From positions 434,001-498,000 of the forward strand of contig CAWHMS010000001.1 of the NCBI GenBank assembly GCA_963830495.1: a stretch of 64,000 bases of DNA, given 5' to 3'. The position numbers were made by a program, and so were the translations under genes. Below are positions 1 to 8,215 of this stretch, piece after piece. Position 1 is the first letter of the stretch. The number at the start of each line of letters is the position of its first letter. Source of the DNA: CAWHMS01 sp963830495 (lineage in GTDB: Bacteria; Actinomycetota; Actinomycetes; Propionibacteriales; Nocardioidaceae). The notes beneath the pieces are model-generated. The model saw only the letters and a program-made list of their open reading frames with translations, was not told where the DNA came from and searched no databases.

Positions 1-122
1 GTCCAGCAATGCCCCGACGATGAGCTCGTGTGCGGCGAAGGCAACGGTCCCGGGGCAGATGCTGCGCAAGCTGACGTCGCGCCGTGGGCTTCGGGGGCAC
101 GGATGCACGTCCCTTACACCTG

Positions 123-142
123 ACGTGTATGATACGTGTATG
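123..142 (+). promoter_or_regulatory. leaderless promoter/operator of vapBC
   Basis: TATGAT (128-133) sits 6 nt before the vapB ATG with no Shine-Dalgarno sequence, so the transcript probably starts at the start codon. A 9-base direct repeat, acgtgtatg, occurs at 123-131 and 134-142, and GTATGATAC is a small palindrome centred on the -10. Such a site would let the VapBC complex repress its own promoter, but that is inference. Confidence 0.5.
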
Positions 143-352
143 TCCAAGGTGCGTACGAACATCGAAATCGAGGACGACCACGTGCGGGCGATCATGGACC
201 GCTACGGCGTCCACACCAAGACCGAGGCTGTCGGGTTGGCGTTGCGCCACCTTGCGGGTCAGCCGATGACGCGCGAGCAGGCGCTGGCGATGCGGGGCGC
301 CCGCGCGATCGACGACGTTCCGGGCGACGCCGCTCCGCGGGGCGCGGCGTGA
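140..352 (+). CDS. vapB: VapB-type antitoxin
   Basis: A 70-aa protein that begins MSKVRTNIEIEDD, the typical ribbon-helix-helix N-terminus of type II VapB antitoxins. The DNA-binding strand is followed by the helix DDHVRAIMDRYG and the KTEAVGLALRHL helix. The C-terminal tail, rich in Ala, Asp and Arg, would wrap around the toxin. The ATG at 140 is chosen because homology starts there and a TATGAT -10 lies 6 nt upstream; an upstream in-frame ATG at 20 would add an unlikely leader. The stop codon overlaps the start of vapC (GTGA), so the two are translationally coupled. The antitoxin is expected to neutralise VapC and autoregulate the pair. Confidence 0.85.
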   Translation: MSKVRTNIEIEDDHVRAIMDRYGVHTKTEAVGLALRHLAGQPMTREQALAMRGARAIDDVPGDAAPRGAA

Positions 353-759
353 TCCTGGCCGACACGTCGGCGTGGGTCGAATATGACCGAGCCACAGGCA
401 GCGCGGTGGACCAACGCGTGGCAGAGCTGATTGCCAACGGCGGCCCCCTGATGGTTACCGAACCTGTGCTGATGGAGGTGTCGGCCGGCGCGCGCAGTGA
501 TGCACGGGCGGCAGACCTGCGACGCTTGCTGTTGAGCTTCCGGTTTGTGCCCTTCGACGCCGTCACCGACTTCGACGCCGCCGCGAGGATCTACCGCCGG
601 TGTCGGCAGGCGGGCATAACCCCGCGCGGGATGGTCGACTGCATGATCGCGGCAGTTACCTACCGTCGCGGAGCCGCGCTGCTCTCGTGGGACGTCGACA
701 TGGACCGGGTCGCTAGGGTCATCGGTATCGACCTGGACGAGGCATCGCTGCGCGCTTGA
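349..759 (+). CDS. vapC: VapC-type PIN-domain ribonuclease toxin
   Basis: A 136-aa PIN-domain protein starting at a GTG that overlaps the vapB stop. The catalytic acidic residues are recognisable: the N-terminal Asp in LADTSAWVEY, Glu in EPVLMEV, Asp in MVDCMIAA and Asp in SWDVDMDR. VapC toxins are Mg2+-dependent endoribonucleases that typically cleave tRNA or 23S rRNA; the target here cannot be read from sequence. The longer open frame upstream of 349 only runs through vapB in another frame. Length and gene order (antitoxin first, 4-bp overlap) match the family. Confidence 0.88.
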   Translation: MILADTSAWVEYDRATGSAVDQRVAELIANGGPLMVTEPVLMEVSAGARSDARAADLRRLLLSFRFVPFDAVTDFDAAARIYRRCRQAGITPRGMVDCMIAAVTYRRGAALLSWDVDMDRVARVIGIDLDEASLRA

Positions 760-792
760 CGCCTATCGCGCCACTGTCACTCACCGGGCCAG

Positions 793-806
793 GCTCGCTT
801 GCGAGC
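793..806. terminator. short hairpin between convergent vapC and livF
   Basis: GCTCG-CTTG-CGAGC forms a 5-bp stem with a 4-nt loop in the 83-bp gap between the ends of vapC (+) and livF (-). No U-tract follows. It may help terminate both transcripts. Confidence 0.35.
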
Positions 807-842
807 GCGGTGACCGTCTTCAAGGAGCTCCGAGCGGTCGGC

Positions 843-1562
843 TCAGACGTCCCCACCCAGGTAGGCGGCGCGCACTGCCGGGTCACCCTCGAGCTCCGAG
901 CCGGTGCCGGAGCGGACGATCTCACCGGTCTCGAGGATGTGCGCGGTGTCGGCACGCTTGAGTGCCTGCGCGGCGTTCTGCTCGACGAGGAGAACGGTCG
1001 TGCCTTGTTGGTGGATCTCCTCGATGATGGCGAAGATCTGCTGGATCAGCTTGGGGGCCAGACCCATGGAGGGCTCGTCGAGCAGCACCAGCCGCGGGCG
1101 GGCCATCAGGGCGCGGCCGATCGCGAGCATCTGCTGCTCACCCCCGGACAGGGTGCCGGCCGTCTGCCCGACCCGCTCCTGCAGCCGGGGGAAGAGCTCG
1201 AAGACCCGCTGGCGGTCCGGCAACAACTCCTTGGCACTGCGGTCCTTGCGGGCGTAGGCGCCCATGTCGAGGTTCTCCTTGACCGACATGCCGGGGAAGA
1301 TGCCTCGACCCTCAGGAGACTGGCTGATACCCATGAAGACGCGCTCGTGCGACGGCACCTTGGTGATGTCCTGGCCGTCAAAGACGATGCGCCCAGTGCG
1401 CGCCTTGCGGAGCCCGGAGATGGCCTTGAGCGTGGTGCTCTTGCCGGCGCCGTTGGCCCCGATCAAGGTGGCAACGGTGCCTTCCTCGACGCTGAAGCTC
1501 AGGTCGCGGATGGCCTCGATGTGGCCGTAGTTGACCGACAGGTCCTCGATCTCAAGAAGCAT
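843..1562 (-). CDS. livF: branched-chain amino-acid ABC transporter ATPase LivF
   Basis: A 239-aa ABC ATPase of the LivF subfamily, the second nucleotide-binding subunit of the high-affinity branched-chain amino-acid importer. Visible motifs are Walker A (GANGAGKST, about residues 36-44), Q-loop (GISQSPEGRGIF), the signature LSGGEQQ, Walker B (RLVLLDEP) and the switch His region (LLVEQNAAQA). EGRGIFPGMSV is typical of LivF. Its ATG overlaps the livG 3' end by 11 nt, so it is the last, translationally coupled gene of livKHMGF. Confidence 0.93.
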   Translation of the reverse strand: MLLEIEDLSVNYGHIEAIRDLSFSVEEGTVATLIGANGAGKSTTLKAISGLRKARTGRIVFDGQDITKVPSHERVFMGISQSPEGRGIFPGMSVKENLDMGAYARKDRSAKELLPDRQRVFELFPRLQERVGQTAGTLSGGEQQMLAIGRALMARPRLVLLDEPSMGLAPKLIQQIFAIIEEIHQQGTTVLLVEQNAAQALKRADTAHILETGEIVRSGTGSELEGDPAVRAAYLGGDV

Positions 1563-2337
1563 CTTCGTCGACCCCTAGATAGGCGGCGATCACGGCCGGG
1601 TTGTCCTGGATCTCCTCTGGCTTTCCCTCGGCGATCTTGCGGCCGAACTCGAGTACGACGATCCGGTCGGTTACGCCCATGACCAAACGCATGTCGTGCT
1701 CGATCAGCAGCACCGTGTAGCCGCGGTCGCGGACCTTGCGGATCAGCGCCATCAGCCGACGCTTCTCCTCCGGGTTGAATCCCGCGGCCGGCTCGTCGAG
1801 GCAGAGCAGCTTTGGTTCTGTCGCGATCGCGCGGGCAATCTCGAGCCGTCGTTGGTCGCCGTACGACAGACTCTCGGCCAGTTCGTCGCTGCGACCGCCG
1901 ATGCCGACGAACTCCAGCAGCTCCTGGGCTCGGGCGAAGCCCTCAGCCTCTTCGCGTCGGTGTCTGGGCAGCCGGAACAAGGCAGAGATCACGCCCGTCT
2001 TGTGCTGAGCGTCTCCGCCGACCATCACGTTCTCCAGCGCCGTCATGATCCTGAACAGCCGGATGTTCTGGAAGGTGCGGGCGATGCCGAGCTGGATGAT
2101 CTTGTGCCGCTTCATACCGGTGAGTGGCCGGCCCTCGAAGCGGACCTCTCCCGAGGTTGGCCGGTAGACGCCGGTCGTGACGTTGAAGCAGGTCGTCTTG
2201 CCCGCACCGTTTGGTCCGATCAGGCCGAGGATCTCGCCCTTTCTGATCTCGAAGCTCACCCCGTCGAGCGCGGTGACACCGCCGAACCGCAGCGTCACGT
2301 CGTCGACGACTAGCAGGGCATCGTCCTTGTCAGCCAC
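1552..2337 (-). CDS. livG: branched-chain amino-acid ABC transporter ATPase LivG
   Basis: A 261-aa LivG-type ATPase with Walker A GPNGAGKTT, Q-loop in IARTFQNIRLF, signature LSYGDQRRLEIARA, Walker B KLLCLDEPAAGFNP and a C-terminal LivG motif (GRKIAEGKPEEI...YLGVD). The GTG at 2337 is preferred to an ATG at 2379. It has a GAGGAG Shine-Dalgarno 7 nt upstream and overlaps the livM stop by only 8 nt, whereas the longer form adds an Arg/Pro-rich leader. Together with LivF it energises uptake of leucine, isoleucine and valine or related amino acids. Confidence 0.92.
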   Translation of the reverse strand: MADKDDALLVVDDVTLRFGGVTALDGVSFEIRKGEILGLIGPNGAGKTTCFNVTTGVYRPTSGEVRFEGRPLTGMKRHKIIQLGIARTFQNIRLFRIMTALENVMVGGDAQHKTGVISALFRLPRHRREEAEGFARAQELLEFVGIGGRSDELAESLSYGDQRRLEIARAIATEPKLLCLDEPAAGFNPEEKRRLMALIRKVRDRGYTVLLIEHDMRLVMGVTDRIVVLEFGRKIAEGKPEEIQDNPAVIAAYLGVDEDAS

Positions 2338-3475
2338 GGCGCAACTCCTCGATACCCTCGGTCTCGGTCTCGCCCTCAAGTTCGCCGAGCTCCTTCTCCA
2401 CCTGTCTTGCCCGGACGGTACGTCGAGGTGGCAGCAGACCTTGCGGACGGTAGATCGCCAGGACCATGAGGGCGATGCCGAAGACCAGCACCCGCCACTC
2501 CTCGAAGCCCCGGAACCGCTCGGGCAGGTAGGCGACCACCGCCGCTCCCACGATCACGCCCCAGCGGTTGCCCGCGCCGCCCAGGATGACCGCAGCGAGG
2601 AAGAGAATCGAGAGCAAGATGATGAAGGACTGCGGGTTGATGAAGCCTTGTCTGGTTGCGAACAACCCACCGGCTAGGCCGCCGACGAAAGCGCCCATCG
2701 CAAAGGCGAGGAGCTTGAACTTGAAGGTGGGCACGCCCATGAGCTCGGCGGCGTCCTCGTCCTCGCGGGTGGCCTCCCAAGCACGGCCGACCCGGCTGTC
2801 CTTGATCATCTTGTCGCCGAGCAGAATGATCAGGATCACCGTGAGGGCGAGCCAGTAGTACGGGGCTTGGTCGATCACACCAAACACGAGGAATGTCGAC
2901 GTCTTGTCGACATCGATCAGGACCGTGCCGCCCTCCCAGCTGAGGTGGGGGACCTCAAACAATTCGAATCCGGGCGGTTTGGCGATCTGGGAGATGCCTG
3001 CCGACGCCCCGAGCCAGTCGAGGTTGATCGCCGTCAACCGGATGATCTCACCGAATCCCAACGTCACGATTGCGAGATAGTCCCCTCGGACACGCAGCGT
3101 TGGTGCACCGAGCAGCAGGCCCGACAACATGGCGACACCGATCGCCACGGGCAGGGCCAGGAAGAACGGCCACATGAAATGCTGCGCCGTGAGGACCCCG
3201 ACCGTGTAGGCGCCCACGGCGTAGAAGCCGACGTATCCCAAGTCCAGCAGTCCGGCGTATCCCACCACGATGTTCAGGCCGAGGGCGACGATGACATAGA
3301 CGGCGACGATGAACAGCACGCCACCGAAGTCCGAGTCCGGTGTCGAGATGATCGGCGGCTCGAGCAGCGGCAGTGCGTAGAAGAAGAGGATGATGAGAAT
3401 CCCGAGCAGGATCCTGACCGGCTTGGGCAGGCGCGACCACCGGGTGCCGCTCGCGGTCTTTGCTTCGGTGTTCAT
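2330..3475 (-). CDS. livM: branched-chain amino-acid ABC transporter permease LivM
   Basis: A 381-aa polytopic membrane protein. After the first transmembrane segment (ILLGILIILFFYALPLL) come the LivM hallmarks GLNIVVGYAGLLDLGYVGFYA and GDYLAIVTLGFGEIIRL, then the coupling-helix region RAWEATREDEDAAELMG. The C-terminus is a charged cytoplasmic tail rich in Glu. The ATG at 3475 overlaps the livH stop (ATGA) and has GGAAAGG upstream, so the 31-residue upstream extension is rejected. It forms the membrane channel with LivH. Confidence 0.93.
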   Translation of the reverse strand: MNTEAKTASGTRWSRLPKPVRILLGILIILFFYALPLLEPPIISTPDSDFGGVLFIVAVYVIVALGLNIVVGYAGLLDLGYVGFYAVGAYTVGVLTAQHFMWPFFLALPVAIGVAMLSGLLLGAPTLRVRGDYLAIVTLGFGEIIRLTAINLDWLGASAGISQIAKPPGFELFEVPHLSWEGGTVLIDVDKTSTFLVFGVIDQAPYYWLALTVILIILLGDKMIKDSRVGRAWEATREDEDAAELMGVPTFKFKLLAFAMGAFVGGLAGGLFATRQGFINPQSFIILLSILFLAAVILGGAGNRWGVIVGAAVVAYLPERFRGFEEWRVLVFGIALMVLAIYRPQGLLPPRRTVRARQVEKELGELEGETETEGIEELRRG

Positions 3476-4473
3476 GCGCGCGCCTTTCCAAGTGACTCTC
3501 CCAGCAAGCCGGTCGGGCGGAAGAGCAGGATCACGATCAGAAGTACGAAGGCGACGACGTCCTTCCACTGGGTCCCGATGACCGCTGAACCCCAGTTCTC
3601 GGCCACGCCGAGCACCAGCCCGCCGAGCAGGGCCCCGCGGAGGTTGCCGATGCCGCCGAGCACGGCTGCTGTGAAGGCCTTGATCCCGAAGATGAAGCCG
3701 ACGTCGAACCTGGTGACACCGGTGCGGATCATGTAGAGCGTCGCAGCGGCACCGGCCATCAGACCGCCGAGCAGGAAGGTGAGCTGCACCACTCTCGTCG
3801 AGTTTACGCCCATGAGCGCAGCCGACTCCGGGTCCTGAGCCACCGCTCGGATTCCGCGGCCCATCCGTGATCGGCGGACAAACTGGTCGAGCATGATCAT
3901 CATCAGGAGCGCGGACGTGATGACAAGAATGTCGATGTTCGTGACCCCGTAGCCCCCAATGGTGAAGACCTCGGTGGGCTGGATCTCCACAGGCACGCCG
4001 CGGCTCTCGCGGGAGCGAGTGGAGTAGCGGGAGAGGTCGTCACCAAGTCCGAAGAAGTCCACGATCTTCGACCGGAGACCCATGGCCTCGGCGAGCACGA
4101 ATGAGGCACCGATGGCAGAAATCAATGCGACCAGCTTGGGAGCGCCCCTCCTCAGCAGCGGTCGGTAGGCGACTCGCTCGAGCAACAGTGCTATGGCGCC
4201 CGATACCAGCATGGCGACCACAAGGCCTACCGTGAGCATCCAGACGAGTGTCGCCCCCGAGGTCCGTGGAGTGGCATCGAAGAAGTACAAGGTCCACAAG
4301 ACGGCGAAGGTGCCGTACATGAAGACCTCGCTGTGCGCGAAGTTGATGAGCTGAAGCACGCCGTACACCATCGTGTAGCCCAGTGCGACAAGGGCGTAGA
4401 TGGAGCCGAGCGCAAGGCCGGTAATGGTCAGCTCGATGATGTTGTCGAAGAGGAACTGCGGTTCGAAGGTCAC
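3472..4473 (-). CDS. livH: branched-chain amino-acid ABC transporter permease LivH
   Basis: A 333-aa integral membrane permease of the LivH family. It carries the N-terminal signature GLALGSIYALVALGYTMVYG followed by LINFAHSEVFMYG, and the cytoplasmic EAA-like segment MGRGIRAVAQDPESAALMGV. The start is a GTG with AGGAG 7 nt upstream. It is followed with a 4-bp overlap by livM. A hairpin lies between it and livK, which may set the ratio of binding protein to membrane components. Confidence 0.93.
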   Translation of the reverse strand: MTFEPQFLFDNIIELTITGLALGSIYALVALGYTMVYGVLQLINFAHSEVFMYGTFAVLWTLYFFDATPRTSGATLVWMLTVGLVVAMLVSGAIALLLERVAYRPLLRRGAPKLVALISAIGASFVLAEAMGLRSKIVDFFGLGDDLSRYSTRSRESRGVPVEIQPTEVFTIGGYGVTNIDILVITSALLMMIMLDQFVRRSRMGRGIRAVAQDPESAALMGVNSTRVVQLTFLLGGLMAGAAATLYMIRTGVTRFDVGFIFGIKAFTAAVLGGIGNLRGALLGGLVLGVAENWGSAVIGTQWKDVVAFVLLIVILLFRPTGLLGESLGKARA

Positions 4474-4507
4474 GTCTGACTCCTGTCAGCCACGGCTCGT
4501 GACATGC

Positions 4508-4538
4508 GTTGCGGCCGAGGTCCACCCCCGGCCGCAAC
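4508..4538 (-). promoter_or_regulatory. intercistronic hairpin between livK and livH
   Basis: GTTGCGGCCG (4508-4517) and CGGCCGCAAC (4529-4538) are perfect 10-bp inverted repeats around an 11-nt loop in the 95-nt gap downstream of livK. There is no poly-U run. It most likely stabilises the livK mRNA 3' end or attenuates read-through into livHMGF. Confidence 0.55.
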
Positions 4539-4568
4539 ACATGACTTCGCTAGATCAGTTCGCGTCGG

Positions 4569-5705
4569 TCACTCGATCGGCTCACCCGGCTGGATGGCGC
4601 CATCGGAAACCGTGTAAGCGAAGATCACCACCGAGGAGACCTCGCCGGTCTCGTCGAACTCGATCGTCTTGGTAATGCCCTCGGCGGAGTAGTTGTTCAC
4701 CCACTCGAGCATTGACTCGCGGTCGGTGTTGCCGTCGTCGAGACCCTGAAGGTAGATGTTCATGGCATCAAAGCCCTCGGCCGAGTAGGTGCCTGGTGCC
4801 TGGCCGGCCAGCTCCTCGTAGTCGGCCGCGAACTCCTCCGTTGCCGGAGCGCACGGGCAGGTCAGGATGGCGCCGTCGGCCGCAGACGCACCAGCCGCCT
4901 CGACGAAGCCCGGGTCGAGTACACCGTCGCCGGAGACGAAGGTGCCGTCCCAGCCACCCGCACGGAGCTGCTTGGCGAAGATGCCGGCCTCGGGGTAGTA
5001 GCCGCCGTACCACAGTGTGTCGGCGCCGGAGGCCTTCACCTTGGTGACGGTGGCGCTGAAGTCGGTCTGCTTCTGCTGCACGGTGTCGGTGTCGACCACG
5101 AGGTCGCCGAGCGACTCGGCAACACCTTCGGCGATGAACTTGCCGTACTCAGATGCGTCGTCGACGACGAAGACCTGCTTGGCGCCGACCGTGTCCTGGA
5201 TGTACTGCGCCGCTGCAGGGGCCTGGGTGTCGTCGTTGCCGAGCAGTCGGTGGAAGGTGTCCCAGCCGTTCTGTGACAACGCCGGGTTGGTCGCGGACGG
5301 TGTGACAGTCACGAGCCCGGCCTCGGCGAACGCGGCGCCGGTCGCTTCCGTCTCACCCGAGAATGTCGGGCCGATGACTCCGATGACCGCCTCGTCGTTG
5401 ATGGCCTCCACGGCAAGGGGTGTGGCCTTCTCCGGGTCGCCCTGGGAGTCGAACGACTCAATGGTCACATCACAGTCGCCTTCGTACTGGTCGAGGGCGA
5501 GCTTCGCCCCATTCTCGATATTGAGACCGAGGTTGGCGTAGTCACCGGTGAGCGGGCCGATGTAGGCGATCGTCGCTGTACACGAGTCGCCACTGGCCGA
5601 GTCGCCATCGCCCCCGTCGTCGTCGGTGGTGCCGCATGCGGCAAGGACAAGGCCGGTGGCGGCAACAGTGGTGAGGATGCGCCAGGTCCGGGTTGGGCGG
5701 GTCAT
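4569..5705 (-). CDS. livK: branched-chain amino-acid ABC transporter substrate-binding lipoprotein LivK
   Basis: A 378-aa secreted lipoprotein: a basic start (MTRPTRTWR), a hydrophobic core and the lipobox LVLAACG, so it is anchored outside the membrane by a lipidated Cys. A D/G-rich linker precedes the periplasmic-binding-protein fold (IAYIGPLTGDYANLGLNIENGAKLALDQY, and IGPTFSGETEATGAAFAEAGL, both read in parts). The ATG at 5705 has GGAGG 5 nt upstream. It is first in the livKHMGF operon and supplies the substrate specificity; the exact ligand is not deducible. Confidence 0.9.
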   Translation of the reverse strand: MTRPTRTWRILTTVAATGLVLAACGTTDDDGGDGDSASGDSCTATIAYIGPLTGDYANLGLNIENGAKLALDQYEGDCDVTIESFDSQGDPEKATPLAVEAINDEAVIGVIGPTFSGETEATGAAFAEAGLVTVTPSATNPALSQNGWDTFHRLLGNDDTQAPAAAQYIQDTVGAKQVFVVDDASEYGKFIAEGVAESLGDLVVDTDTVQQKQTDFSATVTKVKASGADTLWYGGYYPEAGIFAKQLRAGGWDGTFVSGDGVLDPGFVEAAGASAADGAILTCPCAPATEEFAADYEELAGQAPGTYSAEGFDAMNIYLQGLDDGNTDRESMLEWVNNYSAEGITKTIEFDETGEVSSVVIFAYTVSDGAIQPGEPIE

Positions 5706-5850
5706 TCTGCCTCCGTGGAGAGGTGTGTCGGACCGCATGAAACGGACCCGACGGCTGACAGGTGGCTGGAAACCTAGCACCTCTGCAGCGTGCCGGACCG
5801 GAGCAGCCCCGATGGAGAGGGCCTCGTTACCCCTTCGTGACCGAAAGTGG

Positions 5851-6420
5851 CTACCGCATGTCCGCCGGCCAACCGGGCGGGAACTGCTCTGCTGCCTTGT
5901 CTGCCTCTTTGTACAACTTCTTCCGGCTTCTGTCCGGAATCCGATCGCCGAAGACGATGCCCTCGAGGTGATCGGACTCGTGCTGGAGACACCGCGCCAC
6001 GTAGCCACTCCCGGCGAATCGCACCGGTGCGCCGGTGTGGTCGACCCCGGTGACCTCCGCGTAGTCGAGTCGTGCGCAGTCGGCAAAGGCCCCCGGTAAC
6101 GAGAGACAGCCCTCCTCGGCCACGTCCAGCCTCCTGTCCACGCCGACCGGCACCGTGGACAGCACCGGGTTGCAGACCACACCGCTCTGCTGGACACCCT
6201 CGTCGTCCGGACAGTCGAACACGAAGACCTTCAGCGAGATGCCCACCTGGTTGGCGGCCAGGCCAACGCCTTCGGCGGCCCGCATGGTGGCCACCATGTC
6301 CGCGACCAGGGCAGCCAGGTCGTCGTCGAAGGTCTCCACCGGTCGGCACTCCGTGTGCATCACCGGTTCGCTCCAGCGAGAGATGGGGCGTACGGCGCCG
6401 CCCGCCGGGAGATCTGCCAC
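5851..6420 (-). CDS. def: peptide deformylase
   Basis: A 189-aa metalloenzyme that removes the N-formyl group from nascent proteins. All three catalytic motifs are present: GVGLAANQVG (motif I), EEGCLSLPG with the metal-ligand Cys (motif II), and QHESDHLEG with the HExxH-like His ligands and catalytic Glu (motif III). The GTG start has no Shine-Dalgarno sequence, but TACGGT lies 7 nt upstream (6433-6428), matching the leaderless pattern seen widely in this window. Confidence 0.93.
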   Translation of the reverse strand: MADLPAGGAVRPISRWSEPVMHTECRPVETFDDDLAALVADMVATMRAAEGVGLAANQVGISLKVFVFDCPDDEGVQQSGVVCNPVLSTVPVGVDRRLDVAEEGCLSLPGAFADCARLDYAEVTGVDHTGAPVRFAGSGYVARCLQHESDHLEGIVFGDRIPDRSRKKLYKEADKAAEQFPPGWPADMR

Positions 6421-6450
6421 GCGGGCGACCGTATCAGCGCGACGCCAGGC

Positions 6451-7269
6451 TCAGCTGAACTGCCAAGACCGCTTCGACAACCCGTACCAGAACCCGTCGA
6501 TGACCGACCTGCTGCGCAGGTCGTGCTCGGATGCGGCGCCCAGGCTGACGAAGAGCGGCGCAAAGTGCTCGGTGCGCGGGTGGGCGACCTCGGCGGCCGG
6601 GGCCTGCCGCCGGAAGTCGACAAGCGCATCCACGTCTCCTGTCGCGATGACCTCGTCTGCCCACGCATCGAACTCGGCCGACCAGCCCTGGGCGGGAACG
6701 GTGCTGGCCGCCGACATGTCGATGAGCCGCAGGTTGTGCGTGGTGAACCCACTTCCCAGGATCAGTACTCCCTCGTCGCGCAGGGGTGCGAGCTTGCGGC
6801 CGACCTCGAACAGGGTCATGGGATCCAGGGTCGGCATCGAGATCTGCAACGTCGGGACGTCGGCCTCGGGGTACATCTCGACAAGCGGCACGTAGGCACC
6901 GTGGTCCAGTCCGCGCGCTGGGTCGTCGTACGTCGGCCGGCCCGAAGTGGAGAGGAGTCCACGCACCGAGGCAGCGAGCTCCGGTGCCCCGGGGGCCGGA
7001 TAGGTCACGTCGTAGTACCGCTGCGGAAACCCCCAGAAGTCGTAGAGCAGGGGTACGGTCTCGGTGGCGCCGAGGGTGAGCGGAGCCTCCTCCCAGTGGG
7101 CTGAGACCACCAGGATGGCCGAGGGCTTCGGTAGCGCGGCCGACCAGCCGGCGAGCTCTCCTCTCCACTGGTGGTCGTCCGCCAGCGGGGGAGCGCCATG
7201 GCTGAGATAGACGACCGGCATCCGCGGTCGGCCGGCACTGGTGTCCGTAGGCTGGTGATCTGGAGGCAC
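6451..7269 (-). CDS. extradiol ring-cleavage dioxygenase, DODA/LigB family (YgiD-like)
   Basis: A 272-aa protein of the class III extradiol dioxygenase superfamily. Conserved His residues of the 4,5-DOPA dioxygenase/YgiD group are visible: YLSHGAPPL, VSAHWEE, GLDHGAYVPL and HPRTEHFAPL. The family uses a non-heme metal to cleave catechol-type rings, but the physiological substrate here is unknown. The GTG at 7269 has TAAACT 6 nt upstream and no Shine-Dalgarno, so it is probably leaderless; an ATG at 7221 (MPVVYLSHG) is an alternative start. It is divergent from the aldo-keto reductase gene at 7373. Confidence 0.85.
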   Translation of the reverse strand: MPPDHQPTDTSAGRPRMPVVYLSHGAPPLADDHQWRGELAGWSAALPKPSAILVVSAHWEEAPLTLGATETVPLLYDFWGFPQRYYDVTYPAPGAPELAASVRGLLSTSGRPTYDDPARGLDHGAYVPLVEMYPEADVPTLQISMPTLDPMTLFEVGRKLAPLRDEGVLILGSGFTTHNLRLIDMSAASTVPAQGWSAEFDAWADEVIATGDVDALVDFRRQAPAAEVAHPRTEHFAPLFVSLGAASEHDLRSRSVIDGFWYGLSKRSWQFS

Positions 7270-7372
7270 GCTACTAGTTTAGCATTCAATCAGATGTCTT
7301 CCGATGGGCGATACCCATCTCGTCCTGCGGCCCCCGCCTGGCCCGGTTTCGGACGTTGCTACGTTGGGGCGT

Positions 7373-8203
7373 ATGGCGACAACTCCCGCACTGACGTTGA
7401 ACAACGGCGTCGAGATCCCCCAGATCGGCTTCGGCGTCTTCCAGGTGCCGCCCGAGGAGACCAAGGCAGTGGTGGCGGCAGCCTTGCGCACCGGCTACCG
7501 CCACATCGACACGGCCAGTGCCTACGGCAACGAGGTCGGAGTGGGCGAGGCCATCGCTGACTCCGGCTTGGCCCGTGACGAGCTCTTCGTCACCACCAAG
7601 TGCTGGAACGACGACCAAGGCTACGACCAGGCTCTCGCGGCCTTCGACGCCAGTGCCGACCGGCTCGGCCTCGATGTCGTCGACCTCTATCTGATCCATT
7701 GGCCCGCCCCGGGTCGGGGCGCCTTCGTCGACACCTGGAGAGCCTTCGAGAAGCTCCTGGCCGACGGACGGGTCCGGTCCATCGGCGTCTCGAACTTCAT
7801 GCCGCACCACCTGCAGCGCCTGTTCGACGAGACCGGCACGGTGCCGGCGGTCAACCAGGTCGAGCTGCACCCGCGGCTGAGCCAGTCCGAGCTGCGCGCC
7901 TTCCACCAGACGCACGGGATCGTCACCGAGGCGTGGAGCCCCATCGCGCAGGGCGGCGATCTGCTGAGTGACGACACCGTGACGTCGCTGGCGGACAAGT
8001 ACGGCGTCACGCCTGCGCAGGTGGTGCTGCGGTGGCACCTGGAGCTGGGCAACGTCGTCATCCCGAAGTCGGTGCGCCCGGAGAGGATGACGGAGAACCT
8101 CGACCTGCTCGGGTTCGAGCTGGCCACCGACGACATCGACACGCTGTCGGCGCTGGACAAGCACGAGCGGATCGGGCCAGACCCGGACGCCTTCGACGGC
8201 TGA
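7373..8203 (+). CDS. aldo/keto reductase (2,5-didehydrogluconate reductase type)
   Basis: A 276-aa NADPH-dependent oxidoreductase of the AKR5 type. Family signatures are GYRHIDTASAYGNE (catalytic Asp and Tyr), FVTTKCW (catalytic Lys), YLIHWP (catalytic His), GVSNFMPHHL and the cofactor-binding IPKSVRPERM. The ATG at 7373 is chosen because homology begins with TLNNGVEIPQIGFG and TACGTT lies 7 nt upstream, suggesting a leaderless mRNA. It ends 12 bp from the convergent alkylation-repair gene. The substrate is undefined (ketones or aldehydes). Confidence 0.9.
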   Translation: MATTPALTLNNGVEIPQIGFGVFQVPPEETKAVVAAALRTGYRHIDTASAYGNEVGVGEAIADSGLARDELFVTTKCWNDDQGYDQALAAFDASADRLGLDVVDLYLIHWPAPGRGAFVDTWRAFEKLLADGRVRSIGVSNFMPHHLQRLFDETGTVPAVNQVELHPRLSQSELRAFHQTHGIVTEAWSPIAQGGDLLSDDTVTSLADKYGVTPAQVVLRWHLELGNVVIPKSVRPERMTENLDLLGFELATDDIDTLSALDKHERIGPDPDAFDG

Positions 8204-8215
8204 CCAGCTCGGTCG

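Noticed and set aside
756..1682. 308-aa plus-strand open frame over livF
   Set aside because: It lies antisense to an unmistakable ABC ATPase and its composition has no protein-like motifs; GC-rich shadow frame.
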